Part shown: piece after piece, positions 38,078-47,048 of the stretch
Position numbering within the stretch: position 1 is the first letter of the stretch
Layout of the letters: each line of letters begins with the position of its first letter
Origin: Rubrivivax sp.
Lineage (GTDB): Bacteria > Pseudomonadota > Gammaproteobacteria > Burkholderiales > Burkholderiaceae_C
Direction: 5' to 3'
NCBI GenBank assembly: GCA_027484825.1
Contig: JAIXSE010000001.1
Location: forward strand, 62,001-126,000
DNA: 64,000 nucleotides
Program-made: the position numbers and the translations under genes
The notes under the pieces: model-generated
Database searches by the model: none
The model's input: only the letters and a program-made list of their open reading frames with translations
Told to the model about the DNA's origin: nothing

Positions 38078-38356
38078 TTATTGATTTTGGTCATGCACCG
38101 GATCGAGATCCTGCACCAAAAAATAACCCTCACGCTGTTGTCCTGTCACCCGCAATACCTGTCCCTCCAGCGCCTCCAGCACCGGGTCCCGGATCGGATG
38201 TCCCCCCTGCCTGCGCAGAAGCACCCGCTGCCCGTCCTCCAGTGCCAGCAGCAGCGCCGGCCTTTCGCTTTTGCTGCCACGGTCCATCACCTCACGAACC
38301 AGCCGCCCGAGCAAGCAGGTCCGGCCGTCCGACCCCGGAGACATCTCAGCGGGCAT
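38078..38356 (-). CDS. small uncharacterised partner of the C25-like peptidase
   Basis: 92 residues. Not recognised. The centre (RPALLLALEDGQRVLLRRQG; PVLEALEGQVLRVTGQQREG; YFLVQDLDPV) looks like a small beta-barrel of OB type, preceded by a polar leader with two possible metal or disulphide residues absent. The start overlaps the 3' end of the peptidase gene by 11 bases, indicating translational coupling and a joint function such as inhibitor, chaperone or adaptor. That role is inferred only from coupling. Confidence 0.6.
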   Translation of the reverse strand: MPAEMSPGSDGRTCLLGRLVREVMDRGSKSERPALLLALEDGQRVLLRRQGGHPIRDPVLEALEGQVLRVTGQQREGYFLVQDLDPVHDQNQ

Positions 38357-39836
38357 GCATGCGCCTCACATGCAGGAGCGCTCCGTCCTGCTCGGTCACG
38401 ACGAGCGCCAGCAGGCGCGCCGCATTCCATCCCTTGAACACATGGACCTGCCGAAGCCCCGGTGCGCCGGCGACCCGATAACTGACCCGGCTGCAGGTGG
38501 CCGGGGACAGCCCCGACTCCTTCAGCATCGGCGCAATGGCCGCCAGCACCGCCGACGACGGCGGCTGATCGCTGGACTTCAAAGAGGGCAAGGCGCGTGC
38601 CAGGTAACGTCCGTCGCGCTCCAGCTTCTCCCGGCGCAGGCCGCGCACACCGCGGTCCTGCACCGTGGCGAAGGCCTTGCGGAAGGCTTTGGTGCGGCTC
38701 AGTGCATGGGCCGCGAAGGTCACCGGCTGCAGCGACGGGTCGCCCAACAGATAGAACTGGCCCAGGGTCTTGAGATCCATCGGATCCAGATGGGTGCGTT
38801 CACCAGCAAACTTCTGACGCGCCTCCAGCAAGGCACGCCCGGTCGAGGCGCCGGACAGCACCCGCTGCAGAAAATACTGGCACAGCAGGTCCGCCGAGCC
38901 GTTGCCCTCGCTCGGACCGTAGGCGATGGTGGTGCTGCCCAGGAAGGCGGTGGCGCCGTCGCCCAGATAGCGCAGGGCGATCGGCCATTGGCCGTCGGCC
39001 AGCGCCGGGTCGAAGAGTTGCGCCCCATAGCAGCATTCCGCCGCGATCACCGTGCCGGCCGTGATGCGGTCCCGGATCAGAGCGGAGCGATGGGAGACCG
39101 GATAGTCGTCCCCCCGCTGGCCGTAGTACTCCGGCATGTCCTTCTGCCCATGGCAGTTGATGAAATGCATGCGCGGGGCCAGTTCCGCCTTGGTCCACCG
39201 GGGCCCTTCCGGCGGGGAGAGATGCAGCTGATCGGCATGGCCGAAGGTGTTGGTCAGGCTGAGACGCGTCGAGGCCTGCCACACCTCGGCGGACAGACCG
39301 AAGCTCTCCAAATAGTTCTCGCGGGGCTGCTCTTTGTGACGGGCCGCGGCACGGATCAGCTGCAGCAGCAGGTCGGGCCGGTTCGCACCCGGCAGGTCGG
39401 GCAGCCGGCCCACCACCCGGCTCGGGCCCATGAAGCGGTTGGGATCGGTGCTGTAGGCGGCGTCACAGGCGTAGGGCAGGTCGCTGGGCACCACTGGGTC
39501 GCTGTCGCCCAGCTCGCCGCCATGGGCGGGATTGCGCAGCGGCACCATCGGCAACACGTCCGGGCCGCCAAGCAGCATCACGTAGTGCGGGGCGCGGGTC
39601 TGCACCAGGGCATCCACCGCCTTCTTCAGCGCACGGGCATCCGCCGGCCCCTGCACCGGCGGCAGGCCGATGGCTTTCATGGGTGCGGTCATGTCGATGG
39701 CCAGGAGCTGCGTGTCCAGGCCGCGGCGCTGGTCGGCCGTCACCAGTTGCTTCAGGGCCGCCTCGATGCGGGCCAGTCCTTCGCTTCGGTATTTGCTGCG
39801 CAGCGCACCGCGATGCAAGACGATGACTTTGTCCAT
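38346..39836 (-). CDS. gingipain-like (C25/caspase-fold) cysteine peptidase
   Basis: 496 residues. Follows the C25 fold: YVMLLGGPDVLPMVPL, DAAYSTDPNRFMGPSRVVGR then LPDLPGANRPDLLLQLIRAA, the His motif MHFINCHGQKDMPEYYGQ (His about 229), and the Cys motif GTVIAAECCYGAQLFD (Cys 268/269), followed by GDGATAFLGSTTIAYGPSEG and LSGASTGRALLEARQKF. These match the His-Cys dyad and surrounding elements of gingipain/CHAT-type caspase-fold proteases. No signal peptide, so it appears cytoplasmic. The C-terminal 130 residues are unassigned. ATG at 39836; divergent from the MoxR ATPase gene 129 bases away. Confidence 0.72.
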   Translation of the reverse strand: MDKVIVLHRGALRSKYRSEGLARIEAALKQLVTADQRRGLDTQLLAIDMTAPMKAIGLPPVQGPADARALKKAVDALVQTRAPHYVMLLGGPDVLPMVPLRNPAHGGELGDSDPVVPSDLPYACDAAYSTDPNRFMGPSRVVGRLPDLPGANRPDLLLQLIRAAARHKEQPRENYLESFGLSAEVWQASTRLSLTNTFGHADQLHLSPPEGPRWTKAELAPRMHFINCHGQKDMPEYYGQRGDDYPVSHRSALIRDRITAGTVIAAECCYGAQLFDPALADGQWPIALRYLGDGATAFLGSTTIAYGPSEGNGSADLLCQYFLQRVLSGASTGRALLEARQKFAGERTHLDPMDLKTLGQFYLLGDPSLQPVTFAAHALSRTKAFRKAFATVQDRGVRGLRREKLERDGRYLARALPSLKSSDQPPSSAVLAAIAPMLKESGLSPATCSRVSYRVAGAPGLRQVHVFKGWNAARLLALVVTEQDGALLHVRRMHAR

Positions 39837-39964
39837 GGTGTCCTCCCTGTCTGGAAGTCCGATTGTGGACAGGTCGCGATGGCGCCGCAATCGTGGTGCC
39901 CGCCGAGCGGCATTCGGCCCCACAATGCATCGCATTGACCCGAGCAGCCTCCAGCAGACCGACC
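39837..39964. promoter_or_regulatory. divergent promoter region of the peptidase / MoxR-VWA locus
   Basis: 128 bases separate the head-to-head starts. A 6-bp inverted repeat CCTGTC...GACAGG lies near 39847-39876, close to the peptidase start. Shared control of both arms is likely from geometry; no known operator was recognised. Confidence 0.4.
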
Positions 39965-41545
39965 ATGCCGGCCTTCGATCTCTTCAAGCGCATCTCCCGA
40001 GCCCCGACCAACCCGGCCGCCACGCCGCCCACCCGGCAGTTCGACGTGGCCGACCTCTACCGCGGCGCCATCAGCACCGGTGCCGACGGCGCCGCCGACA
40101 CGGTGCCGCTGGACGAGAAGCTCCGCCAGGCCTACTTCTGGATCGTCAACCACGCCATCATCAGCCCGCACTACGACATCGAATTCAATGACGGGCCGCC
40201 CACCACCTTCACCGTCGGCGACACCCGCCGCACCCTGACGCTCCCGTCCGCGCAGAGTTATTCCAGCTTCATCCTGCTGCCGCTGCTGACCTTCGCCACG
40301 CGGCGCAAATGCCTGTTTGTCGGCGGCCCGGGCCGGGGCAAGACCGCCAGTGCCCTGCTGATGGGCGTGCTCGCGGGCTATCCGGTGCGGGATGTGCGCC
40401 GCGCCATGCAGCACGGCCATCCGCAGATGACGATTGCCGACCTGCTGGGCAATCCGCTGCCCGGGGACCTGGTCAATGCGCAGCGCATGGAAGATATCCG
40501 CATTGCCTGGCGCAGCTGGCTGGGCATGCGGGTGAAGATCGTGGACGAATACAACCGCATTCCCACGCGCACCCAGAGCGCCCTGCTGACGGTGATGGGG
40601 GACAACTACGCCGAGATCCTGAACCACCTCTACGAATGCCCGGAATCCGCCTGGTACCTGACCGCCAATGACGACCAGGGCGGCGGCACCTACCAGGTGA
40701 TCGAGGCTCTGCGCGACCGCATCGACGTGGTGGTGCAGGCCCTGGCCTTCAACCCGCGCTTCCTGGAGGAGCTCCAGATGCGGGTGGAGGAGAACCTCAA
40801 GCCCGAGGAGATGGTGCCGCCGCAGATCATCTTCACCGAGCATGAAATCGATCAGATGGGCGAGGCCATCCGGGCCATCGAGATGCCGGCCCCGGTGCGA
40901 CGTCGGCTGGAGTTCTTCTGCAGCCAGTTCGAGCTGCTGGAGCCGGCCGGTGTGCAGTTCGAATACATGAGCAAGGACACCGCCCGCTTGTCCGGCGTGG
41001 AATGGGCCGAGGTGCTGGCCGCGGACAACGGCCGCGACCGCATCAAGGACCTGGGCTGCCAGACGATGAACGGCGTCTCGGTGCGCAACCTGATGTCGCT
41101 GCTGCTGTTTGCCAAGGCGCTGGCCTACTTCCGGGGCCAGGCCCGGGTGGAGCTGGAGGACCTGCGCCAGATGCTGCCCTTCGTGCTGCACGACAAGCTG
41201 CAACCCGACCTGGAGGCGCCCTTCTTCTCGGTGCCCGGCCATGCCGCCTACCGGACCGACCGGCTGAGCTGGTTGCGCCGCCTGTTCGACCTCTCCTGCG
41301 AAGAATATGACCGGCTGGATCTGGACCGGGACGATCCGGTGGGACGTCTGGCGCAGACCTTCGCCGCCGGCCTGGACGGCGTCTCGGAGTCGGAGACACG
41401 CAAGCGTCTGGCGGCCATCGAGCGCCTGGTGAGTGAGCTGGTGAAAGGCCGCAAGCTGTACGGGCCGCTGCATGACGACCTGCAAAAACTCAAATACCTG
41501 CATCAGCGCTACACCAACTATCTGCACTGGCTGCGCACGCAGTAA
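39965..41545 (+). CDS. MoxR-family AAA+ ATPase
   Basis: 526 residues, longer than typical MoxR (about 330). Walker A GGPGRGKTASALLMG (about 120-127), Walker B with the unusual sequence RVKIVDEYNRIPTRTQSALL (Asp-Glu about 194-195) and sensor 1 Asn in WYLTANDDQGGG (about 235). A MoxR lid region follows, then about 200 residues of helical C-terminal extension (DPVGRLAQTFAAGLDGVSES; LVSELVKGRKLYGPLHDDLQ). MoxR proteins work as chaperone-like remodellers with VWA partners, and the VWA gene is two genes on. ATG at 39965 (MPAFDLFKRIS). Head of the plus-strand arm. Confidence 0.9.
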   Translation: MPAFDLFKRISRAPTNPAATPPTRQFDVADLYRGAISTGADGAADTVPLDEKLRQAYFWIVNHAIISPHYDIEFNDGPPTTFTVGDTRRTLTLPSAQSYSSFILLPLLTFATRRKCLFVGGPGRGKTASALLMGVLAGYPVRDVRRAMQHGHPQMTIADLLGNPLPGDLVNAQRMEDIRIAWRSWLGMRVKIVDEYNRIPTRTQSALLTVMGDNYAEILNHLYECPESAWYLTANDDQGGGTYQVIEALRDRIDVVVQALAFNPRFLEELQMRVEENLKPEEMVPPQIIFTEHEIDQMGEAIRAIEMPAPVRRRLEFFCSQFELLEPAGVQFEYMSKDTARLSGVEWAEVLAADNGRDRIKDLGCQTMNGVSVRNLMSLLLFAKALAYFRGQARVELEDLRQMLPFVLHDKLQPDLEAPFFSVPGHAAYRTDRLSWLRRLFDLSCEEYDRLDLDRDDPVGRLAQTFAAGLDGVSESETRKRLAAIERLVSELVKGRKLYGPLHDDLQKLKYLHQRYTNYLHWLRTQ

Positions 41546-41560
41546 GCGGGGGACGAGCGC

Positions 41561-42547
41561 ATGCCCATCTCCCCGCCTCTGGCCCAGGTGCTGGCCGCCG
41601 GGCGACGGCAGTTCAATCAGCGCGTGGAAGAGACGCGCCGCCGCACGCCCGGTTTTGATTCAGCGGCATTTGCCGGCTTTGTGCAGCAGCAGCTGGATCC
41701 GGTCGTGGCCGCTGTCGCCACCGTGGCGCCGGCCCGCACCGCCGCCGTGACGCTGGCCGCCTACGACATCGGCCTGGTGCTGTGCGCGCAGGGGCTGGGC
41801 GGTCCGGGCGCGCGCTCGCCCTGGCTCAACGAACTCTGGCGCAGCCTGCTGCCCCGGCTGGCAGTGCAGATCGCCGAACAGCCGCACGACCTGCTGGGCG
41901 CCCTGAGCAATGCCGCCGTGCATCTGGGCACGGTGGACGGCGCACGGCCCGCCCAATGGATCGAGCTGATGGCGCAGCTGGGGCCTGGCTGCGAATCCCC
42001 GGCGCAGGTGCTGGCACTGGGCAAGGTCGCGGCCTGGCGGGCCGGCATGGCGCATGTCCGGGCCGGTTCGCTGCAGGCCGCATCAGCGCTGCCTGAGCCG
42101 CTGCAACGCGCGGTGCTGCAGGCGCCAGCCGACACGGCGCTCGAGGTCTGGCGCAGCACCCTGGAATCTGAGCCTTGGGCCGGCCCGGAGCCCCGCCCCC
42201 AGGGCTGGACCCTGGGCGACTTCACTGGTTTCGGCGGCCGTTTCGCCACGCCGCCGGAGTTGCGCGTCTCCCCCGCAGGCCTGCTGGTGCGCAGCGGCGA
42301 CCGGCACTTCCTGGCCATGGCCGACGCCTGCGGCGCCGTCCTCATGGCCGCCACCGCGCAGGAGTTTGATCAGGGCCGCACACCGCAGAAGCCCGCCTCG
42401 GTGCGCCTGCGAGGCTCGGTGCTGCAGATCGGCGGCCGGCCACTGACGCTCGATCTTCCGGAGGAGGGCCTGGTGCTCGCGGGCACGGCCCACACCCTGG
42501 CCATCGCCTCTCCGTATTCCCATGCCTTGCGCCTGGTGCCGCTGTGA
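41561..42547 (+). CDS. uncharacterised protein between MoxR and VWA genes
   Basis: 328 residues. Not recognised. The N-terminal two thirds are helical and Ala/Leu-rich (LAQVLAAGRRQFNQRVEETR; LWRSLLPRLAVQIAEQPHDL; AQVLALGKVAAWRAGMAHVR). The last 110 residues are predicted beta (LGDFTGFGGRFATPPELRVS; GDRHFLAMADACGAVLMAAT; PASVRLRGSVLQIGGRPLTL), like a small beta-sandwich. No signal peptide or catalytic motif. Starts 15 bases after the MoxR stop and ends overlapping the VWA start, so it is surely cotranscribed. Likely an adaptor of the ATPase-VWA machine. Confidence 0.65.
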   Translation: MPISPPLAQVLAAGRRQFNQRVEETRRRTPGFDSAAFAGFVQQQLDPVVAAVATVAPARTAAVTLAAYDIGLVLCAQGLGGPGARSPWLNELWRSLLPRLAVQIAEQPHDLLGALSNAAVHLGTVDGARPAQWIELMAQLGPGCESPAQVLALGKVAAWRAGMAHVRAGSLQAASALPEPLQRAVLQAPADTALEVWRSTLESEPWAGPEPRPQGWTLGDFTGFGGRFATPPELRVSPAGLLVRSGDRHFLAMADACGAVLMAATAQEFDQGRTPQKPASVRLRGSVLQIGGRPLTLDLPEEGLVLAGTAHTLAIASPYSHALRLVPL

Positions 42548-44370
42548 TGGGCACCCCGCACGCCCCCTCCGTCCCGTCCGCCCAGCCGCCCGCGGCCTCC
42601 AGCGTCCTCGAACGCTGGCAGCAGGCCTGGCCACAAGCCCTGTCCACCTGGAGCCGCTACACCCGGCTGCAGATGCCGCATCTTTGCGAAAGCCGCGTGG
42701 AAGCCGCCGATCAAGGGCTGGAGGGCAGCTTCGCCATGATCCGTCTGGTGGACCAGCGCATCGTCATTGATCTGGCGGCCATCACGGCCCTCGGCCTGGA
42801 GGACTACGGCGTCGAGATCCTGGCCCACGAGATCGGCCACCATGTGCTGGTGCCGGGCAACATGACCGATCAGCTGCGCCTGCTGGCCCGCATCCGGGCC
42901 GGCCTGCCCACGCTGGAACGACTGGCGCCGATGGTGGCCAATCTCTATGCCGACCTGCTGATCAACGACCGGCTGCAGCGCCAGGCGTCCCTGCGCCTGG
43001 CCGATGTCTACCGCTGCCTGGCCGGTGAACGCACCCCCGGCACCACCGAGGTGACCAGCCGGGTCTGGGACCTGTACCTGCGCATCTATGAGCAGCTGTG
43101 GAAGCGGCCCCACGGCGATCTGGGTGCCGGCCCTCGCGAAGCCGCCATCGACGGCGATGCGTGGCTCGGTGCCCGGCTGGTGCGGGTGTATGCGGCCGAC
43201 TGGCTGTCGGGCGCGAGCGGCTTTGCCGCCCTGCTGTTGCCCTATCTGGTTGAAGATGCCGAGCGGGCCGAGCAAGGCGCGGTGCGGCACCTGATGGACA
43301 CCCGCTCCGCCGGAGAAGGCGCGGAGCCCTATGGCGGCCTGGAGATCGGGGATGACGAAGCGCAGGTGCGCCATCCGGCCAGCGACCCGGCCGTCACCGG
43401 GGAGGACGGGGACACCCAGGGACCCGGCGACGACCTGGCCCCGGTGCCGGACGACACCGCCGACCGCAGCACGGGCCAATGCCGTGAGCCGTTCGAGTAT
43501 GGCGAGCTGCTGCGGGCGGCCGGCCTCAAGGTGGACGACCATGAGGCCGCTGTCCGCTACTACCGTGAGCGCGCCCTGCCGCACCTGATCCCGTTTCCGC
43601 GCCGCAGCCGGCCCGGCCGACCCGAACCGCTGGTGGAAGGCCTGGACCCCTGGGACATCGGGGATGCGGTCGACCTGATCGATCCGCTGCAAAGCGTGCT
43701 GGTGTCGCCCCGGGTGATCCCAGGCGTGACCACGGTGCAGCGCCACTACGGCGAAGACCCCAGCCCCTTGCCGGTGAAGTCCCCCATCGATCTGGACCTG
43801 TATGTGGACAGCTCCGGCTCCATGCCCAATCCGCAGGTGCATGTGTCCTATCCGAGCCTGGCCGGAGCGGTCATTGCGCTGTCGGCGCTGCGGGCCGGCG
43901 CCCGGGTGCAGGTGACGCTGTGGAGCGGCAAGCAGCAGGAGATGCACACCGACGGGTTTGTGCGCGACGAGTCCGCCATTCTGCGCATCCTCACCGGCTT
44001 TTACGGCGGCGGCACCGCGTTCCCGATTCACCGCCTGCGGGAGACCTATCTCACCGGCCGGCCAAGAAACCGGCTGGCCCACGTGCTGATGATTTCCGAC
44101 GACGGCATCAGCACGATGTTCGACCGGGATGAGCAGGGCAACGACGGCTGGGACGTCTCGGCCCGTGCGCTGGTGGCGGCGGGCGGTGGTGGCAGCATGG
44201 CGCTGCAGCTGTCGGCGGATTGGGAGCGGGTCACCAGCGGCTGGCAGGCCACCGCCTTCGACTGCCTGCGCCGGGCCCACCAGCAACAGGGGTGGGACAT
44301 CCATGCCATCGGTGACCTGGAGGACCTGATGAGCTTTGCGCGGACCTTCGCCCGCCGGCATTACGGATGA
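42547..44370 (+). CDS. HEIGHH metallopeptidase fused to a VWA domain (DUF2201-like)
   Basis: 607 residues. The N-terminal domain has the zinc motif ILAHEIGHHVLVPG (about 94-99) and further on LAPMVANLYADLLINDRLQR, the Asp/Asn-containing helix of DUF2201-type putative metallopeptidases. An acidic linker (about 260-310) separates it from a C-terminal VWA domain: MIDAS motif LDLYVDSSGSMPNPQ (D-x-S-x-S near 421), the Thr loop GFYGGGTAFPIHR and the third Asp in VLMISDDGISTMF. ATG at 42547 overlaps the previous stop (TGATG); a GTG three bases earlier is in frame. VWA is the expected docking site for the MoxR ATPase. Confidence 0.85.
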   Translation: MGTPHAPSVPSAQPPAASSVLERWQQAWPQALSTWSRYTRLQMPHLCESRVEAADQGLEGSFAMIRLVDQRIVIDLAAITALGLEDYGVEILAHEIGHHVLVPGNMTDQLRLLARIRAGLPTLERLAPMVANLYADLLINDRLQRQASLRLADVYRCLAGERTPGTTEVTSRVWDLYLRIYEQLWKRPHGDLGAGPREAAIDGDAWLGARLVRVYAADWLSGASGFAALLLPYLVEDAERAEQGAVRHLMDTRSAGEGAEPYGGLEIGDDEAQVRHPASDPAVTGEDGDTQGPGDDLAPVPDDTADRSTGQCREPFEYGELLRAAGLKVDDHEAAVRYYRERALPHLIPFPRRSRPGRPEPLVEGLDPWDIGDAVDLIDPLQSVLVSPRVIPGVTTVQRHYGEDPSPLPVKSPIDLDLYVDSSGSMPNPQVHVSYPSLAGAVIALSALRAGARVQVTLWSGKQQEMHTDGFVRDESAILRILTGFYGGGTAFPIHRLRETYLTGRPRNRLAHVLMISDDGISTMFDRDEQGNDGWDVSARALVAAGGGGSMALQLSADWERVTSGWQATAFDCLRRAHQQQGWDIHAIGDLEDLMSFARTFARRHYG

Positions 44371-44479
44371 CCCGATGCACCGCGCCCACGACCTGACCTG
44401 GCCCTCCGGAGTCGCCCGCGATTTGCGACACAATTTCCGTTCAACGCCTGTGCCTGCACAGCCCTGATGACCGCTCCTC

Positions 44480-45058
44480 ATGCTGCTTCCCGGCCCCCCG
44501 CTCGACACCTTGCTGCGCCGCCTGACGGATCTGCCGCCGGACTTCCTGGATGAGCCGCGGACGGACGGCGGCGGGCAGGTGCATGTGGCCGCGGTGGTGA
44601 ATGATCTGCTGGCCCGGGGCCCGGGCCGCGCTCCGCTGACCGAGCTGCGGCGCTTTGAGGGACGCAGCCGCGATCTGCCCCGGCTGCGTATGACGCTGGT
44701 GATGGCCTGGCTGCTGGCCGACGACAGCTTTGCTTCCAGCCGCCTGCCACAGGCCGCGATGCTGACCGTCCTGGACGACACGGCCCGTGAGCTCAGCCAG
44801 CTCGCGCCAGTGGCGACCTACCTCAAAGACCCGGACCGTCGCGAGGAACTGGTGCGTGTGATGCTGGCCCGCCTGGACCTGCGTCCCGACGGAGAAACCG
44901 CTGCGCAAGCCGCCGACCGTCTGTCCGCCCTCAGCGCCACCGAGCGCCTGCGCCTGCTGGCCGCCAGCCGGGCCGCCGAAGCCCGCGCGCGTGAGATTCG
45001 CGAGGCGCTGGTCAAGAAGGCGGCCGAAGCGTCCGCCGACAAATGGACCCGCGAGTGA
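44480..45058 (+). CDS. uncharacterised helical protein of the MoxR-VWA locus
   Basis: 192 residues. Not recognised. Almost all helix, with a C-terminal Ala/Arg/Glu-rich probable coiled coil (QAADRLSALSATERLRLLAA; SRAAEARAREIREALVKKAA). A proline-rich N-terminus (LLPGPPLDTLLRRLTDLPPD) precedes LRRFEGRSRDLPRLRMTLVM. A 109-base gap separates it from the VWA gene, and it ends in a GTGA overlap with the adenylating enzyme gene. No export signal. Confidence 0.6.
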   Translation: MLLPGPPLDTLLRRLTDLPPDFLDEPRTDGGGQVHVAAVVNDLLARGPGRAPLTELRRFEGRSRDLPRLRMTLVMAWLLADDSFASSRLPQAAMLTVLDDTARELSQLAPVATYLKDPDRREELVRVMLARLDLRPDGETAAQAADRLSALSATERLRLLAASRAAEARAREIREALVKKAAEASADKWTRE

Positions 45059-46404
45059 CCGACATGCCGCTACGCCCGTCGGATGTGGCCTTCTGTCCCA
45101 CCCTGACGGATGCGGGCCAGCGCATGCTGGACTTCCTGCGTGAGCATCCCGCCGCCCCGCACTTCACCAACCAGAGCGGCCCGCGGCTGCTGGCGCCGGA
45201 GGTGGAGGCCTTGCGGGCCTTCGTCGAGGACGTGCAGAGCGCCAGTGTGGGATGGCCCGTCGGGGGACGTCCGGACTGGCTGGACGACTTCGTTGCGCAG
45301 ACCTGCCGCGAGGTGCCGGCCTTCCGGGCGCTGCCCACGCTCTCAGGCGGCTTCGAGGCCCTGCCGACCACCCGCCGCGCGCACCTGGCCGCCGATATCG
45401 CCCGCTTCGTGCCGGACTCGGTGGCGATCGACCGCCTGATCAACTTCCGCACCACCGGCACGACCGGAACGCCCTTGCTGATCGCCTCGCATCCGGTGGT
45501 GGCGGCGCGCTACCTGGCCTTCCATCTGCGGGCGCTGCAACGGGTGGGCATCCAGCCGCGTCACCGGCGCGGTCAGGTCGGTGTGGTGCTGCTGGGCATG
45601 CAGCGGCGCTGCTTCACCTATGTCAGTGTTACGCCCTTGATGGACGAGTCGGGGCTGGCCAAGATCAATCTGCACCCGGATGACTGGCGCCATCCGGACG
45701 ACCGCAGCACCTACCTCGACGCGCTCGATCCGGAAGTGATCGCCGGCGATCCGCTGTCATTCGGGGAACTGCTGACCCTGCCGCTCCAATGCCGGCCGCG
45801 TGCGCTGCTGTCGGTCGGCATGACGCTTTCGGCCGGACTGCGGGCGACCCTGGAACAGCGCTTCGGCTGTCCGGTGCTGGACCTGTACTCGATGAACGAA
45901 GCCGGTCCGATTGCCGTGTTTGACGAGCGACTGGGCGGACATCTGCTGCTGCAACCGCGGCTCTATGTCGAAATCCTCGATGCCCACGGGCAGCCGGTGC
46001 CGGACGGCGAGCGCGGCGAGATCACCCTGACGGGCGGCTTCAATTTTTGTCTGCCGCTGCTGCGTTACCGCACCGGTGACCATGCCGCCCTGGTGCAGAC
46101 CGCCGAGGGCCCGGTGCTCAAGGGCTTGATGGGCCGGGCGCCGGTGCGGTTCCGGACGACCGACGGCGCCTGGGTCAACAACATCGACGTGACCCATGCG
46201 ATGGCGCCGTGGCCGCTGACGCAATATGCGCTGCATCAGCACGCAGACGGGTCCCTGCGACTGCGCCTGCCGACCGCGGCCCTGCACCATGGCCCGGCGC
46301 TCACGACGGCGCTGACCCAGTTGCTGGGCGAGTGGCCCGTGACCCTGGCCCCGCTGCAGGCCGAGGACAAGGTCCTGCAGTACACATCCGACATGGAGGC
46401 CTGA
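45055..46404 (+). CDS. PaaK/CapK-like AMP-forming ligase family protein
   Basis: 449 residues from the GTG overlapping the previous stop (GTGA); an ATG follows at 45064. Adenylate-forming signatures: P-loop-like INFRTTGTTGTPLLIAS, LLSVGMTLSAGLRATLEQRF, the adenine-binding VLDLYSMNEAGPIAVFDE, GERGEITLTGGFNF and PLLRYRTGDHAALV. The plan is that of phenylacetate-CoA ligase and CapK, with a shortened C-terminal lid that lacks an obvious catalytic Lys motif. Substrate unknown. It is followed by pnuC and nadR, so a link with nicotinamide or AMP chemistry is possible but unproved. Confidence 0.8.
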   Translation: MTDMPLRPSDVAFCPTLTDAGQRMLDFLREHPAAPHFTNQSGPRLLAPEVEALRAFVEDVQSASVGWPVGGRPDWLDDFVAQTCREVPAFRALPTLSGGFEALPTTRRAHLAADIARFVPDSVAIDRLINFRTTGTTGTPLLIASHPVVAARYLAFHLRALQRVGIQPRHRRGQVGVVLLGMQRRCFTYVSVTPLMDESGLAKINLHPDDWRHPDDRSTYLDALDPEVIAGDPLSFGELLTLPLQCRPRALLSVGMTLSAGLRATLEQRFGCPVLDLYSMNEAGPIAVFDERLGGHLLLQPRLYVEILDAHGQPVPDGERGEITLTGGFNFCLPLLRYRTGDHAALVQTAEGPVLKGLMGRAPVRFRTTDGAWVNNIDVTHAMAPWPLTQYALHQHADGSLRLRLPTAALHHGPALTTALTQLLGEWPVTLAPLQAEDKVLQYTSDMEA

Positions 46405-46409
46405 GGGCC

Positions 46410-47048
46410 GTGACCGATCCCATTGAACTGGGCGCCAGCGCCCTGACCACCGTCTCCATCGTGCTGGCGGCACGCAACAGTGTGCACACCTGGTGGACCG
46501 GCATCATCGGTTGCCTGCTCTTCGCGGTGACCTTCTTCCAGGTGGCGCTGTATGCCGACGTGACGCTGCAGGGCTTCTTTTTGGTGACCAGCGTGATGGG
46601 CTGGTGGCACTGGGTCCATGGCCAGAGCGGCCACAGTGGACTCAGCGGCCAGAACGGCGGTGAGCGGCCAATCAGCCGCACCACACGGGGCGAATGGACG
46701 GTGGCGGTGCTGATGGCGGTGGCGGTCACCGGCGGGTATGGACTGCTGCTGAGCCGACTGACCGATGCCTACGCGCCTTTCCTCGATTCGGCGGTGCTGG
46801 CCCTGAGTGTGGTGGCGCAGATCTTTCTGCTGCGTCGGCGGCTGGAGAACTGGCCGGTGTGGGTGGTCGTCAACACGCTGTCGGTGCCGCTGTATGCCAG
46901 CCGGGGGCTGTGGCTGACGGCGGGGCTGTATGCCGCTTACTGGATCAATGCATGGTTCGGGTGGTGGAAGTGGCACCGGCTGTATCGCGCGCAATCGGGG
47001 TCGGTGCCGGCCTCGCAGGGGCCAGCCTCGGAGGTGCCCTCCTCATGA
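46410..47048 (+). CDS. pnuC: nicotinamide riboside transporter
   Basis: 212 residues, GTG start at 46410, six bases after the previous stop. Seven-helix PnuC pattern: AARNSVHTWWTGIIGCLLFA, TFFQVALYADVTLQGFFLVT, SVMGWWHWVHG (the conserved W-x-x-W region), VAVLMAVAVTGGYGLLLSRL, YAPFLDSAVLALSVVAQIFL, RRRLENWPVWVVVNTLSVPL, LYAAYWINAWFGWWKWHRLY. A 15-residue Ser/Gly/Gln/His-rich loop sits after WWHW. Facilitates riboside uptake, trapped by the kinase of the next gene (ATGA overlap). Confidence 0.92.
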   Translation: MTDPIELGASALTTVSIVLAARNSVHTWWTGIIGCLLFAVTFFQVALYADVTLQGFFLVTSVMGWWHWVHGQSGHSGLSGQNGGERPISRTTRGEWTVAVLMAVAVTGGYGLLLSRLTDAYAPFLDSAVLALSVVAQIFLLRRRLENWPVWVVVNTLSVPLYASRGLWLTAGLYAAYWINAWFGWWKWHRLYRAQSGSVPASQGPASEVPSS

